A DNA stretch of 64,000 nucleotides from Peptoniphilus pacaensis (GCF_900088125.1 NZ_FLQT01000003.1:991071-1055070), one strand, 5' to 3'; positions 16,088 through 24,867 are shown, numbered from the stretch's first letter. Notes: generated by a model not told the origin, from the sequence alone. Numbers and translations: made by a program.

Positions 16088-17305
16088 ATGGAACCGAATA
16101 GACCTTATGATCAAGACAATCGGCCCACGACCTATTACTACGGGCCGAAGAAGAAACGCCGCGGCGGCTTCCTCATCCTCTGGGCGCTGATTTTTTCTTT
16201 AATCGGCGGCGTGGCGGGAAGCGTCCTTACCTATAGATACATGCCCACGCAGTCTGTGGCAGGTGCTCAGGCGCCGCAAGCCCAACTGCCGGCGGATACG
16301 ACGCGCAAGCATGAAGCCGGCGTGGTGGAAAGCGTGGCGCAGCGAGCCATGCCTTCCGTGGTGGGCATTACCACCTCCACGACGAAAAACACCTTAATGG
16401 GCCCCATGGCCGTTCAAGGCAGCGGCAGCGGCTTTATTATTTCGGAGGACGGCTATATCTTATCCAATGCCCACGTGGTGGGCGCCAAGGGCAACAAGGT
16501 CAAGGTGCTCTTAAACGACCAGACGGAAGCCGAAGGCAAGGTGGTTTGGTCCGACGAGACCTTGGATTTGGGCCTGGTAAAGATCGCGAAGAAGGGCCTT
16601 ACGCCTCTTCCCATGGGGGACAGCGACGGCATTAATATCGGCGAGACCGCCGTGGCCATCGGCAATCCCCTGGGTCTGGACTTTCAACGCTCCGTCACCT
16701 CCGGGGTTATTTCCGGCCTGAACCGAAACATCGGCGAGGTGCAGGGCAATTACATGGACGGCTTGATTCAAACCGACGCCTCCATTAACGCGGGCAATTC
16801 CGGCGGGCCCCTCTTAAACAGCGAGGGCCAGGTCATCGGCATTAACTCCGTGAAGATTTCCTCGGCGGAAGGCCTGGGCTTTTCCATTCCCATTAACACG
16901 GCGAAGCCCATTGTGGAACAGGTCATGAAGACCGGCGACTTTAAATCCGTGGCCCTCGGGATGAGCGGCTACACCGTCAGCGCCGTGGAACGAAGCGGCT
17001 ACGACTTAGGCACCGGCGGCAAGGGCGTCATCGTCGGCGGCGTGGAAGCCCAGTCTCCGGCTGCGGCTGCGGGCCTTCAGGTCAACGACATCATCCTGAA
17101 AATGGGCGATGCAGACATCCAAAGCATGAGCCAACTGCGCCGCGAACTCTATAAGTACAAGGCCGGCGATGCCGTGGATGTGGTGGTATCCAGAAACGGC
17201 AAGAAGGAAACCCTGAAGCTGACCTTTACGGACTACCAAGTGCCCGCGGTTCAGGGCCGAGGCGACGGCGGCTTAGGCCGACTGATTCCGGACTTTAATA
17301 ATTAA
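16088..17305 (+). CDS. htrA: HtrA/DegP-type serine protease with PDZ domain, membrane-anchored
   Basis: HtrA is a surface quality-control protease that degrades misfolded exported proteins under envelope stress. This 405-residue protein has a short cytoplasmic tail with KKKRR, one transmembrane helix (about 27-49), a low-complexity linker, a trypsin-like domain and one C-terminal PDZ domain (about 285-385). The catalytic triad is complete: H129 in LSNAHVV, D160 in ETLDLGLVKI and S238 in AGNSGGPL. The ATG at 16088 follows AAAGGA. A GGGTATAG -10-like element lies near 16030. The size and topology match Gram-positive HtrA paralogues. Confidence 0.94.
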   Translation: MEPNRPYDQDNRPTTYYYGPKKKRRGGFLILWALIFSLIGGVAGSVLTYRYMPTQSVAGAQAPQAQLPADTTRKHEAGVVESVAQRAMPSVVGITTSTTKNTLMGPMAVQGSGSGFIISEDGYILSNAHVVGAKGNKVKVLLNDQTEAEGKVVWSDETLDLGLVKIAKKGLTPLPMGDSDGINIGETAVAIGNPLGLDFQRSVTSGVISGLNRNIGEVQGNYMDGLIQTDASINAGNSGGPLLNSEGQVIGINSVKISSAEGLGFSIPINTAKPIVEQVMKTGDFKSVALGMSGYTVSAVERSGYDLGTGGKGVIVGGVEAQSPAAAAGLQVNDIILKMGDADIQSMSQLRRELYKYKAGDAVDVVVSRNGKKETLKLTFTDYQVPAVQGRGDGGLGRLIPDFNN

Positions 17306-17338
17306 GACCAAGGCCTTGTTTCGGCAAGGTCTTTTTTC
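17306..17338 (+). terminator. Terminator of htrA
   Basis: A CCTTG/CAAGG stem with outer AGA/TCT pairs is followed by six T. Confidence 0.7.
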
Positions 17339-17393
17339 ATGTTCGCTTTTCTCCGGGGCTGTGTTTGACTATAATAAGAGTTAGGAGGAAGCT

Positions 17394-17858
17394 ATGATAC
17401 TGAAAAGCACTGCAGAAACCGAAGCCTTCGGTCTCTATTTAGGCGAAAAGCTAAAGGCCTACGACGTCTTGGCTCTTATCGGCGATTTGGGCACGGGAAA
17501 GACTACCTTTGTCAAAGCCCTGGCCAAGGGCATGGGCCTCACCGGCGACGTGACCAGCGCCACCTTCGCCATTTTAAATATATACGAGGGGGATCTGCCC
17601 CTTTACCATTTCGACGTCTATCGCCTGAAGGACGAGGACGAATTTTTCGACATGGGGGGCGAGGATCTCCTGGATTCCGGCGCCGTCTGTGCCGTGGAGT
17701 GGGCGAACATTATCGAAGACAGCTTGCCCGAGGACGTGCTGCAGCTGGAATTTAAGCGCGTCGACGAAAACACCCGGGAAGTCACGGCCACGGGCTTCGG
17801 CTCCCGGGGCAGGGAACTTGAAGAGGAGGTGGCGACTTATGAAAATTCTCGCCTTTGA
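17394..17858 (+). CDS. tsaE: tRNA t6A synthesis ATPase TsaE
   Basis: TsaE is the ATPase that activates the TsaB-TsaD complex for threonylcarbamoylation of A37 in ANN-decoding tRNAs. The 154-residue protein has Walker A GDLGTGKTTF (about 29-38), SATFAILNIY with the conserved threonine, and HFDVYRL (about 72-78) followed by the VEWAN motif. TAGGAGGAAGCT precedes the ATG. It starts the operon tsaE-tsaB-rimI-tsaD, each gene overlapping or abutting the next. A TATAAT at 17370-17375 is the likely promoter -10. Confidence 0.93.
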   Translation: MILKSTAETEAFGLYLGEKLKAYDVLALIGDLGTGKTTFVKALAKGMGLTGDVTSATFAILNIYEGDLPLYHFDVYRLKDEDEFFDMGGEDLLDSGAVCAVEWANIIEDSLPEDVLQLEFKRVDENTREVTATGFGSRGRELEEEVATYENSRL

Positions 17859-18549
17859 TACGGCGACCATGGAAACCACCTGCGCCCTGGTGGAAGACGA
17901 GAAGGTGGTGGCGGAAGCCTCAGTGAACAGCATGGCGAGCCACTCGGAAGGGCTCATCAATATGATTGAAAACATGCTGGATCGGGCGGATTGGGCCATG
18001 GAGGATTTGGACCTTATCGCTGCCGGCGTGGGGCCCGGCTCCTTTACGGGGCTGAGAATTTCCGTGGTGCTGGCCAAAGTTTTCGCCCGCAGCTTAAACA
18101 TCCCCGTGGTCGGGGTCTCCACCTTAAAGGCCCTGGCGCGGGAGGTGGCCACCGACGGCGTGGTGATTCCCCTCTTCGATGCCAGAAGAGAGCGGGTCTA
18201 TGCCGGCGTCTTTGAAAAAAAGGGCGGCGAGCTTGTGCGCCTGAAAAAAGACGACGCCTATCCCGTAGAATCCATCATAAAAGATGCGCCGAAGGGTGCC
18301 GTCCTCATCGGCGACGGCTTAAAGAAGTACCGGGAGGCCTTCTCTGCGCGAGAGGATTTTATTCTCTATCCCGATCACCTCTCCCGAGTGTCGGCGGCGG
18401 CCATCGCCTTGGAAGGCGCGGCCCAGTTTGAAGCGGAAGGCCCGTCCAATCCCTACGCCCTGGAGCCCAATTACCTGCGGCCCACTCAGGCCATGCGAGA
18501 ATACAGGAGGAAACATGGAGAATCTCTCGACGCGGGAAGCGACGCTTGA
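17839..18549 (+). CDS. tsaB: tRNA t6A synthesis protein TsaB
   Basis: TsaB is the inactive ASKHA-fold partner that dimerises with TsaD in t6A synthesis. From the ATG at 17839 (GAGGAGG upstream) the protein has 236 residues. It begins MKILAFDTAT, a typical TsaB start, and carries GVGPGSFTGLRI (about 71-82), which is close to the family signature. The metal-binding histidines of TsaD are absent, as expected. It overlaps tsaE by 20 bases, so translation is coupled. Confidence 0.93.
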   Translation: MKILAFDTATMETTCALVEDEKVVAEASVNSMASHSEGLINMIENMLDRADWAMEDLDLIAAGVGPGSFTGLRISVVLAKVFARSLNIPVVGVSTLKALAREVATDGVVIPLFDARRERVYAGVFEKKGGELVRLKKDDAYPVESIIKDAPKGAVLIGDGLKKYREAFSAREDFILYPDHLSRVSAAAIALEGAAQFEAEGPSNPYALEPNYLRPTQAMREYRRKHGESLDAGSDA

Positions 18550-18958
18550 TGATTTAGACGACATCATGGCCATTGAAGAGGAAAGCTTCGCCGCCCCCTG
18601 GTCCCGAGACAGTTGGGAGCGGGAGCTGAAAAGCCCCCTTACCTATTACGAAGTGCTCCTATACTTGGACGTGGTCATCGGCTATGTGGGGGCATGGCTT
18701 CTGGGAGATCAGGCCCACATCGGCAATGTGGCCGTGGGCGGCGAATTTCGCGGCAACGGCTACGGCCGCTATATGATGAACCATTACCTTTTCGCCGTCT
18801 ACGACAAGGGGATGCGGGCCGCCACATTGGAAGTGAGAGACGACAATGTGGCCGCCATTAATCTCTACGAATCCCTGGGCTTTCAATTGGAAGGCGTTCG
18901 AAAAAATTACTACGCCCACGTGAAGCGCGACGGGCTGATCTATTGGAAGAGGTGGTAA
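18515..18958 (+). CDS. rimI: Ribosomal protein S18 alanine N-acetyltransferase
   Basis: RimI is a GNAT acetyltransferase that modifies the N-terminus of ribosomal protein S18 and is often co-encoded with t6A genes. The 147-residue protein has the acetyl-CoA loop VGGEFRGNGYGRYM (about 76-89), LEVRDDNVAAINLYESLGF (about 109-127) and a C-terminal tyrosine segment. The ATG at 18515 has AGGAGG upstream and overlaps tsaB by 35 bases. The longer frame upstream is part of tsaB in another register. Confidence 0.9.
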   Translation: MENLSTREATLDDLDDIMAIEEESFAAPWSRDSWERELKSPLTYYEVLLYLDVVIGYVGAWLLGDQAHIGNVAVGGEFRGNGYGRYMMNHYLFAVYDKGMRAATLEVRDDNVAAINLYESLGFQLEGVRKNYYAHVKRDGLIYWKRW

Positions 18959-18959
18959 T

Positions 18960-19955
18960 ATGTTGACACTGGGCGTGGAATCGTCCTGCGACGAAACATC
19001 CGTGGCCGTGGTGCGCGACGGCAGGGAAATTTTGTCCAATATGATTTCATCACAAATCGAAATACACCGGCTCTTCGGCGGCGTGGTGCCGGAGATCGCA
19101 TCCCGCAAGCACGTCTCCGCCATTTTGCCCATGCTGGATTTGGCCCTGGAAGAGGCGGGAATCACCATGGATGATGTGGATCTCATCTGCGCCACCCGGG
19201 GCCCGGGGCTTATCGGCGCCCTTCTCGTAGGGCTTACGGCGGCGCGGGGACTGGCCCTTGCCAATCACAAGCCTTTTGTGGGCGTCAACCACATTCGGGG
19301 CCATATCTGCGCCAATTACCTGACCCACAAGGAGTTGGAGCCTCCCTTCGTCGGGCTCATCGTCTCCGGGGGCCACAGCTATTTGATTCACGTCACCGAC
19401 TACGTGGACTTCACCCTCTACGGCAAGACGAGGGACGACGCCGCCGGCGAGGCCTTTGACAAGGTGGCGAGAGCCATGGGCATCGGCTATCCCGGCGGGC
19501 CCGTCATCGACAAGCTGGCTAAGGAAGGGGAAGAGACCTACGACTTGCCACGGGTCATGCTGGAGCCGGACAGTTACGACTTCAGTTTTTCCGGGCTCAA
19601 GACCGCCGTCTTAAACGAATTGAATCAGGCGAAGCAAAAGGGCGAGGCCATTCGCGTGGAGGACATGGCCGCATCCTTCCAGGCCGCCGTCATCGACGTC
19701 CTCGTGGAAAAATCATTCCGCCTGGCGAAAGAGCTGGGCGAAAAGACCATCGTCCTGGCCGGCGGGGTCAGTGCCAATTCCGCTTTAAGGGCCGCCATGG
19801 AAAGCCGGGGCGAGAGAGAAGGGGTGGCCATTTACTATCCCGATCCCGTGCTCTGTACCGACAATGCCGCCATGATCGCCTCTGTGGGCTATTACAGCCA
19901 TCTGAAAGGCGAAGAGGGCGAGGTCTATGCCGATCCGAATTTGGGCCTGGAATAA
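18960..19955 (+). CDS. tsaD: tRNA N6-adenosine threonylcarbamoyltransferase TsaD
   Basis: TsaD transfers the threonylcarbamoyl group to A37 of tRNA; it is essential in most bacteria. This 331-residue protein has the N-terminal GVESSCDETSVAV, the metal-binding histidine motif HIRGH (about 110-114), SGGHSYL near 133, and the DDAAGEAFDKVAR stretch near 158-170. DNAAMIA appears near the C-terminus. The ATG begins one base after the rimI stop. A strong hairpin terminator closes the operon, and the DnaA-box region begins about 190 bases further on. Confidence 0.95.
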   Translation: MLTLGVESSCDETSVAVVRDGREILSNMISSQIEIHRLFGGVVPEIASRKHVSAILPMLDLALEEAGITMDDVDLICATRGPGLIGALLVGLTAARGLALANHKPFVGVNHIRGHICANYLTHKELEPPFVGLIVSGGHSYLIHVTDYVDFTLYGKTRDDAAGEAFDKVARAMGIGYPGGPVIDKLAKEGEETYDLPRVMLEPDSYDFSFSGLKTAVLNELNQAKQKGEAIRVEDMAASFQAAVIDVLVEKSFRLAKELGEKTIVLAGGVSANSALRAAMESRGEREGVAIYYPDPVLCTDNAAMIASVGYYSHLKGEEGEVYADPNLGLE

Positions 19956-19974
19956 AGAAAATAAACGCTTATTT

Positions 19975-20006
19975 GCCGCAGCGAGAAAGCTGCGGCTTTT
20001 GTTTTG
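19975..20006 (+). terminator. Terminator of tsaEB-rimI-tsaD
   Basis: An eight-pair GCCGCAGC/GCTGCGGC stem with a six-base loop is followed by TTTTGTTTTG. Confidence 0.85.
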
Positions 20007-20141
20007 CCTATGTAAAATCGTGAATGAGAATGAGGGAGAAGGGAAGAGGAATAGTGCACAAAAAGGAAAGTCGGCGGCAAATGCGGTGAAATAGACGAAA
20101 CTTAGATATTCGCCCACGGCTCTTTGCGAATGTCGGGAAAA

Positions 20142-20225
20142 CGTGCATAAGGCTGTGGATAAGGTGGATAACTTCGCAAAATCCCGTGAATAAGGGGGAT
20201 ACAGTGTGGATAGTTCTGTGTATAC
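20142..20225. promoter_or_regulatory. Cluster of six DnaA-box-like 9-mers (oriC-like or DnaA-titration site)
   Basis: Within 84 bases, six 9-mers in one orientation match TGTGNATAA perfectly or nearly. They are CGTGCATAA 20142, TGTGGATAA 20154 (perfect), GGTGGATAA 20163, CGTGAATAA 20185 (two mismatches to the strict box), TGTGGATAG 20205 and TGTGTATAC 20217. The surrounding 19956-20721 carries no convincing gene. Such density is typical of chromosomal origins and of DnaA-binding clusters that titrate DnaA. No dnaA or dnaN gene is in view, so which of the two it is stays open. Confidence 0.55.
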
Positions 20226-20549
20226 TGTGAAGAAAAGGAGAGCTTTCGGAAATGAAACATGAAAATGGAGAGGCGATGAAAATGAGAACGGCATAAAAAG
20301 GGGAAGAAAGGGAAACGGAACACAATAGACGAGAATTTTAGCCTTTTGTAAAATCCGGATGAAAAGATTGTCGCCGAAGAAGGGCGGCGCCCAGTGAATT
20401 TTAAATTTTCTTTTCGACGCAAGGCTGCCTCTTTTTTGTAAGGCGAAGGGTGTTTTTCGTTTGCTGCGACGAGAGCATTTCCATAAAAAGAGGTGAAGAA
20501 CGGTTGCGGTTCGTTCGAATGCAGGTGTTTTGTCGAAAAAGGCCTATTC

Positions 20550-20594
20550 ATTTTTAATATATTTTATAAAAGATGGAGAAACACTATATTAAAT
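20550..20594. other. AT-rich segment near the DnaA boxes (possible unwinding element)
   Basis: A stretch of almost pure A/T, including TTTTTAATATATTTTATAAA, lies about 330 bases from the DnaA-box cluster in the otherwise moderately GC-rich gap 19956-20721. The rest of the gap holds a cstA promoter and no recognisable gene. Confidence 0.4.
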
Positions 20595-20626
20595 GGCGAA
20601 GCAAGCCGATTTATTTCAATTTCCTA

Positions 20627-20654
20627 TTGCTAATGATGGCGAGGGCAGTATAAT
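20627..20654 (+). promoter_or_regulatory. Probable cstA promoter
   Basis: TTGCTA at 20627-20632 and TATAAT at 20649-20654 are spaced by 16 bases, about 70 bases upstream of the cstA start. Confidence 0.5.
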
Positions 20655-20721
20655 AGTTAAGTACATTCTTGACAAACCTTAGACTTACGGTTTTCAAAGA
20701 AAATTTTTTGGGAGGTATATT

Positions 20722-22167
20722 ATGACTACATTTCTCATCGGTCTCGCCATGTTAATCGTCGGCGGTTTTGCCTATGGCCGTTTCACAGAAAAAGTCTTCC
20801 AACCGGATGACAGAGAAACGCCCGCCATCAAAAATCAAGACGGCGTAGACTACGTCCCCATGGACAAGAAGAAAAACGCACTCATTGAATTATTGAACAT
20901 CGCCGGTACCGGTCCGATCTTAGGGCCCATCCAAGGGATTTTATTCGGTCCTTTAGCATTTATTTTAATTCCCATCGGCTGTGTCTTAGGCGGTGCCGTT
21001 CACGACTACATGAGCGGGATGATCTCCATTCGCTCGGAAGGGGAACAAATGCCGTCCTTGATTAAACGGAATTTAGGCGGCAAGGTGTACTCCGTGTACA
21101 ACATTTTCGTCATCGTACTTATGATTTTAGTCGGTGCCGTATTTATTTACACCCCCGGGGACTTGATCGTGGCCAATGTTCTTCACCAAGAAGCCGTCGC
21201 CTCGAACCCCGTGGTATGGATCGTCTATGCCTGCATTTTCGGATACTACATTATTGCGACGCTCTTTCCCATCGACAAGATCATCGGCCGCGTCTATCCC
21301 ATTTTCGGCGGCATCTTGCTTCTGTCGGCGGTAGGTATTTTCTTCGGCCTCTTCGCCAAGGGCTATCAACTGGATAATCTGACCATGAGCAATATGACCG
21401 GCGTACATCCCGACGGCACGCCGCTTCTGCCCGTGTTCTTCGTCACCGTGGCCTGCGGCATCGTTTCGGGCTTCCACTCCACCCAAGCAACCTTAATCGG
21501 TCGCTCTGTCAAGAGTGAAAAAGAAGGCCGTTTCGTCTTCTACGACATGATGATCCTTGAAGGCTTCATCGCCATGATCTGGGCCGCTGCCGCTATGGGC
21601 ATCTACAATAAAGGCATCGACGCCGGCCTCATCGGCAAACCCGCCGTCATCGGCCTCGTGGCCAACGATATGCTGGGAACCATCGGCGGCTTAATCGCCA
21701 TCATCGGCATTATCGTCCTTCCCATCACCTCCGGCGACACGGCCCTGCGCTCGGCTCGTCTCATGATCGCCGACCACTTGCACATTTCTCAAAAATCCAT
21801 GAAGAGCCGCTTGAGTCTCTCCCTGGGTATTTTTGCCGGCGTGTTGGTGATTTTGATCTTCGCAAAACTCAGCCCCAGCGGCTTTAATGTCCTGTGGCAA
21901 TACTTCGCCTGGGCAAACCAAACCATTGCGGTCTTTGCCTTTGCCATGATTGCCATTTACCTGAAACGCCACGGCAGAGCTTATCTGATCTCCTTGATTC
22001 CGGGAATGTTCTACGTCTACGTCATTACGTCTTACATTTTCGGCGCCAAGATCGGCTTCCGCCTGCCCTATATGGCTGCCAATGTTATCGGCATTGCAGC
22101 GGCATTGATCTACGGCTATGTCGTTTCCAAAGAAGGAAGCAAGCAACAAGATATCGTCAATGCTTAA
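20722..22167 (+). CDS. cstA: CstA-family carbon starvation protein (peptide/pyruvate transporter)
   Basis: CstA-family proteins are multi-spanning inner membrane transporters, linked to peptide uptake and, for BtsT, to pyruvate/H+ symport. The 481-residue protein has about a dozen hydrophobic helices. It carries the family's conserved N-terminal segment YVPMDKKK...ALIELLNIAGTGPILGPIQG (about 45-75), then GGAVHDYMSGM near 95 and SGFHSTQATLIGR near 247. Its length matches the shorter Bacillota form rather than the 700-residue E. coli form. GGGAGG precedes the ATG. It stands alone between the DnaA-box region and a clear terminator. Confidence 0.92.
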   Translation: MTTFLIGLAMLIVGGFAYGRFTEKVFQPDDRETPAIKNQDGVDYVPMDKKKNALIELLNIAGTGPILGPIQGILFGPLAFILIPIGCVLGGAVHDYMSGMISIRSEGEQMPSLIKRNLGGKVYSVYNIFVIVLMILVGAVFIYTPGDLIVANVLHQEAVASNPVVWIVYACIFGYYIIATLFPIDKIIGRVYPIFGGILLLSAVGIFFGLFAKGYQLDNLTMSNMTGVHPDGTPLLPVFFVTVACGIVSGFHSTQATLIGRSVKSEKEGRFVFYDMMILEGFIAMIWAAAAMGIYNKGIDAGLIGKPAVIGLVANDMLGTIGGLIAIIGIIVLPITSGDTALRSARLMIADHLHISQKSMKSRLSLSLGIFAGVLVILIFAKLSPSGFNVLWQYFAWANQTIAVFAFAMIAIYLKRHGRAYLISLIPGMFYVYVITSYIFGAKIGFRLPYMAANVIGIAAALIYGYVVSKEGSKQQDIVNA

Positions 22168-22174
22168 AGCTTAA

Positions 22175-22207
22175 AAGAGTGTGGATTTCTCCACACTCTT
22201 TTTTTGT
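22175..22207 (+). terminator. Terminator of cstA
   Basis: An eleven-pair AAGAGTGTGGA/TCCACACTCTT hairpin is followed by a T run. Confidence 0.9.
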
Positions 22208-22223
22208 ACGCATTTTTGACGGA

Positions 22224-22258
22224 AAATAAAACATCCATCGGGATCTCCGATGGATGTT
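22224..22258 (-). terminator. Terminator of the SLH/CAP gene
   Basis: An ACATCCATCGG/CCGATGGATGT hairpin with a five-base loop has TTTTATTTT on the minus strand and overlaps the stop codon. Confidence 0.8.
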
Positions 22259-23408
22259 AACGGCTCAGTCCCAAGGACCCGATGAGGATACCCTCGTCGG
22301 AGCTGTCCTCGTAGCGAAGCACGGGGCCGGCGTAAACTTGTATATTCATGTTTTTGTAGATGGGCGAGAGCATATTGTCTCGGTGGCCCGGACTCATGGA
22401 CCAGGCCTTGAAACATTCTTCCGCCAAAACCTCCGGGTCGATGGCGAGGCCTTGGCTGTTGCTGTAGCCCTTTTTCTTTAAAGGGAATTGGATGAGATTT
22501 TCTCCGACGAAAAAGGCCGGATTCCTTTTGTTCAGATAGTTGTAGGCGGTGTAGTAACCGTCGCCGTTCGGGCGCACGTGGCGCTTGCCGTCTACGCGCA
22601 TATTGCCGTAGAGGGCGAGTTCCTTGGCCCGGGTGTAGGCGCCTGCTTCCAGATTTTTATTTAGGCTCAGGGGGCGGACGCGATGCTTTCTGCGCTCGGC
22701 ATTGAGCCGTTTCAGAAAAGCCCTTTGAAAGGCCTCGTGATCGAAGGTGCGGCGGCGATTGAGGCCGTCGGTCAAATAGAAAAAGCGGTTCATGTCCCTG
22801 TCAAAGACGGGCTCCGTATAGAGGATGTCGTAGAGCGTGAGAAAGACGGATTCGCGGGTGGCGGGGGCGTTTGCGGGCTCGTCGGCTACGGGAAGGGAGA
22901 AGGCCATGGCGCGGTAGATCCAGCTGTCGGGCCAAGTGAAGAGGGCGGCTTCGTCGGCGGTGAGGCCGTCGTCCGCCAGGAGGGTAGCCACCTTCGACGC
23001 CTCGGCGCCGGTGACCCATTGATTGGGGCGGAAGCTGCCGTCTTCGTAGCCGCGGATCAGGGGCACGGGCCGGGCGTCCTCGTGTAATGTGAGGGCGCGG
23101 ATGTAGCCCTTGGCCCAATGGTCCTCCGGTACGTCCTTAAAGGGCGAAGGGGACTGGTTCATGGCCTCCGCTTCGGCTTTGACGCCCAGGGCGCAGGCAA
23201 CGACCTTGGCGAACTGGGCGCGGGTAATGGGACGCGCGAGGGCGAGATCGCCGTTTTCGTCGCCGACGATGAGCCCTTCCTCTTGCAACTTTTGAATTTT
23301 TTCTGCGGGTCTTATTTCTTTCGGCGAAGGAGCGTTTTCGGCGAAAGTGACTTGAGGCGCAGCCATAAGGGCAGCCAAAAGCAGGGCCGCATATTTATTC
23401 TTGTTCAC
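22257..23408 (-). CDS. Secreted SLH-domain and CAP/SCP-domain surface protein
   Basis: This 383-residue exported protein begins with a signal peptide (MNKNKYAALLLAALMAAPQ, likely cut after VTFA). Two S-layer homology repeats (about 30-165, with RPITRAQFAKV and FKDVPEDHWAKGYI) would anchor it to the cell wall polymer. The C-terminal half is a CAP/SCP domain, marked by LNAERRKHRVRPL near 235 and SPGHRDNMLSP near 340. CAP proteins of bacteria are widespread but poorly understood; roles in wall or host interaction are proposed. It lies 14 bases downstream of the CNNM transporter gene on the same strand and is probably cotranscribed. Confidence 0.87.
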   Translation of the reverse strand: MNKNKYAALLLAALMAAPQVTFAENAPSPKEIRPAEKIQKLQEEGLIVGDENGDLALARPITRAQFAKVVACALGVKAEAEAMNQSPSPFKDVPEDHWAKGYIRALTLHEDARPVPLIRGYEDGSFRPNQWVTGAEASKVATLLADDGLTADEAALFTWPDSWIYRAMAFSLPVADEPANAPATRESVFLTLYDILYTEPVFDRDMNRFFYLTDGLNRRRTFDHEAFQRAFLKRLNAERRKHRVRPLSLNKNLEAGAYTRAKELALYGNMRVDGKRHVRPNGDGYYTAYNYLNKRNPAFFVGENLIQFPLKKKGYSNSQGLAIDPEVLAEECFKAWSMSPGHRDNMLSPIYKNMNIQVYAGPVLRYEDSSDEGILIGSLGLSR

Positions 23409-23422
23409 CTTCGCCTCCTTTT

Positions 23423-24763
23423 TTATTTGCTCTCCGCCTTTTCCGGCTTTAAATCCAAGAGCTGAATTTCCACACGGGCGATGCGCTTGTCCGTGATCCC
23501 CAAGGTGGTAAGCTTCACGGAACTGTCGTAGAGGACCTTGTGCTTCTTCGTGTCGCCGGGTTCGGGGATAAAGCCCAAGAGCTCGATGGTAAGGCCGGAA
23601 ATGGTTTCGTGGTTTTCGCTTTCAAGATCCAAATCCAGCTTTTCGTTAATGGTATCCAGCTCCGTCATGCCGTCGGCCACGTAAGTGTAGTCGTTGATTT
23701 TTAAAATCTGCTTCAATTCCTCGTCGTACTCGTCTTCGATTTCGCCGACGATTTCTTCCACAATGTCTTCGATGGTGACCATGCCCGACAGGCCGCCGTA
23801 CTCGTCGATTAAAATCGCCAGGTAATTCTTCGTGGACTGCAGTTCCTGCAGAAGGCGGTCGATGTTTTTCGTTTCGGGAACGAAGTAGGGCTCCTTCATG
23901 ACCTCGTCGATGTCGATGGAGCGGTAGCTGCGCTTGGCGTATTCCACGAAGAGGTCTTTAATGTAAATGGTGCCCACGATATTGTCCGGACTGTCCCGAT
24001 AGACGGGGACGCGGCTGTAGCCGGATTCCAGCATTTCCCGAATCTTTGCCGCGTCGAACTCGTCGTAATCCAACATATACAGGGAGGTGCGCGGCGTCAT
24101 AATTTCGTAGGCCAGCTTGTCGTCGAAGTCCATAATGTTCACCATCATGACTTCGCCGGACTCGTTAATGACCCCGTGCTGTTGGCCGACGCGGAGATAG
24201 CTTTTGATTTCCTCTTCGCTGATATTTTTTTCCACGTCCTTGGAGTAATTGCCCGTGGCCTTTAAGACCAGGGTCGTGGACAGGGCGAGGAATTTCACGT
24301 AAGGCGTCATGAGTTTGGAAAAAAGCGATGCGATGCCGGCGTTTTTCAGCGCCGTCTTGTCCGCCTTTTGCAGGGTCCTGCGCTTGGGTACGAGGACGCC
24401 GAAGACCAAGCTGATATAGGACAGAATCAAGATCACCAGCACGAAGGCTAAGGTGTCGGCCACGCCGGGGCCCACCCTGTGAAGCAGCGGGGCGAGGAGG
24501 GGCACAAAGGCCCTTGCCCCCAAGGCGGCGGCAAAAAAGCTCGCCAAAGTGGTGCCCGTTTGGATGGTGGAGAGAAAACGAGCCTGATTTTTCGTCAAGT
24601 CTAAAATTTTTTGCGCCCGCTTGTCGCCTTCCTCCGCTAAATTGCGAAGTTGCTCCCCATTGGCGGAGACCATGGCGATTTCCGTGGCGGTAAAAAAACC
24701 GTTAATCGCCGTAAGTAAAATAATAAGTAGTAATTCAGGCAGAACCTGCCCAACGGAATCCAT
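23423..24763 (-). CDS. CNNM/HlyC-CorC family membrane protein with CBS pair
   Basis: This 446-residue protein has the standard layout: an N-terminal CNNM (DUF21) membrane domain with about four helices (about 8-155), a CBS domain pair (about 205-330) and a C-terminal CorC/HlyC domain. Family members bind ATP-Mg at the CBS pair and are linked to magnesium export or homeostasis. The CBS linker reads IMTPRTSLYML and the end of the second CBS reads DEYGGLSGMVTIEDIVEEIVGEI, both typical. The membrane motif normally written GE(I/L)xPK appears here as FGVLVPK, losing the acidic residue. RBS AGGAGGA is good. The SLH/CAP gene follows at once. Confidence 0.88.
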   Translation of the reverse strand: MDSVGQVLPELLLIILLTAINGFFTATEIAMVSANGEQLRNLAEEGDKRAQKILDLTKNQARFLSTIQTGTTLASFFAAALGARAFVPLLAPLLHRVGPGVADTLAFVLVILILSYISLVFGVLVPKRRTLQKADKTALKNAGIASLFSKLMTPYVKFLALSTTLVLKATGNYSKDVEKNISEEEIKSYLRVGQQHGVINESGEVMMVNIMDFDDKLAYEIMTPRTSLYMLDYDEFDAAKIREMLESGYSRVPVYRDSPDNIVGTIYIKDLFVEYAKRSYRSIDIDEVMKEPYFVPETKNIDRLLQELQSTKNYLAILIDEYGGLSGMVTIEDIVEEIVGEIEDEYDEELKQILKINDYTYVADGMTELDTINEKLDLDLESENHETISGLTIELLGFIPEPGDTKKHKVLYDSSVKLTTLGITDKRIARVEIQLLDLKPEKAESK

Positions 24764-24836
24764 AAAAATACATTCCTCCTTTTCTAATAGTATATACCCC
24801 GACGGGTAAGAATCATACAGGAGATGAACCCAATTC

Positions 24837-24845
24837 TGTTATACT
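24837..24845 (+). promoter_or_regulatory. Extended -10 promoter of the M18 aminopeptidase
   Basis: TGTTATACT at 24837-24845 lies about 20 bases before the start codon, leaving a very short leader with a GGAAAGGAG ribosome binding site. Confidence 0.5.
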
Positions 24846-24867
24846 TAGAAGAGGGAAAGGAGCGATT

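Noticed and set aside
19785-20551. Three overlapping minus-strand open frames in the tsaD-cstA gap
   Set aside because: They lack ribosome binding sites and have low-complexity Phe/Ser/Pro-rich translations. They overlap the tsaD end or the DnaA-box cluster, whose repeats create the odd peptides.
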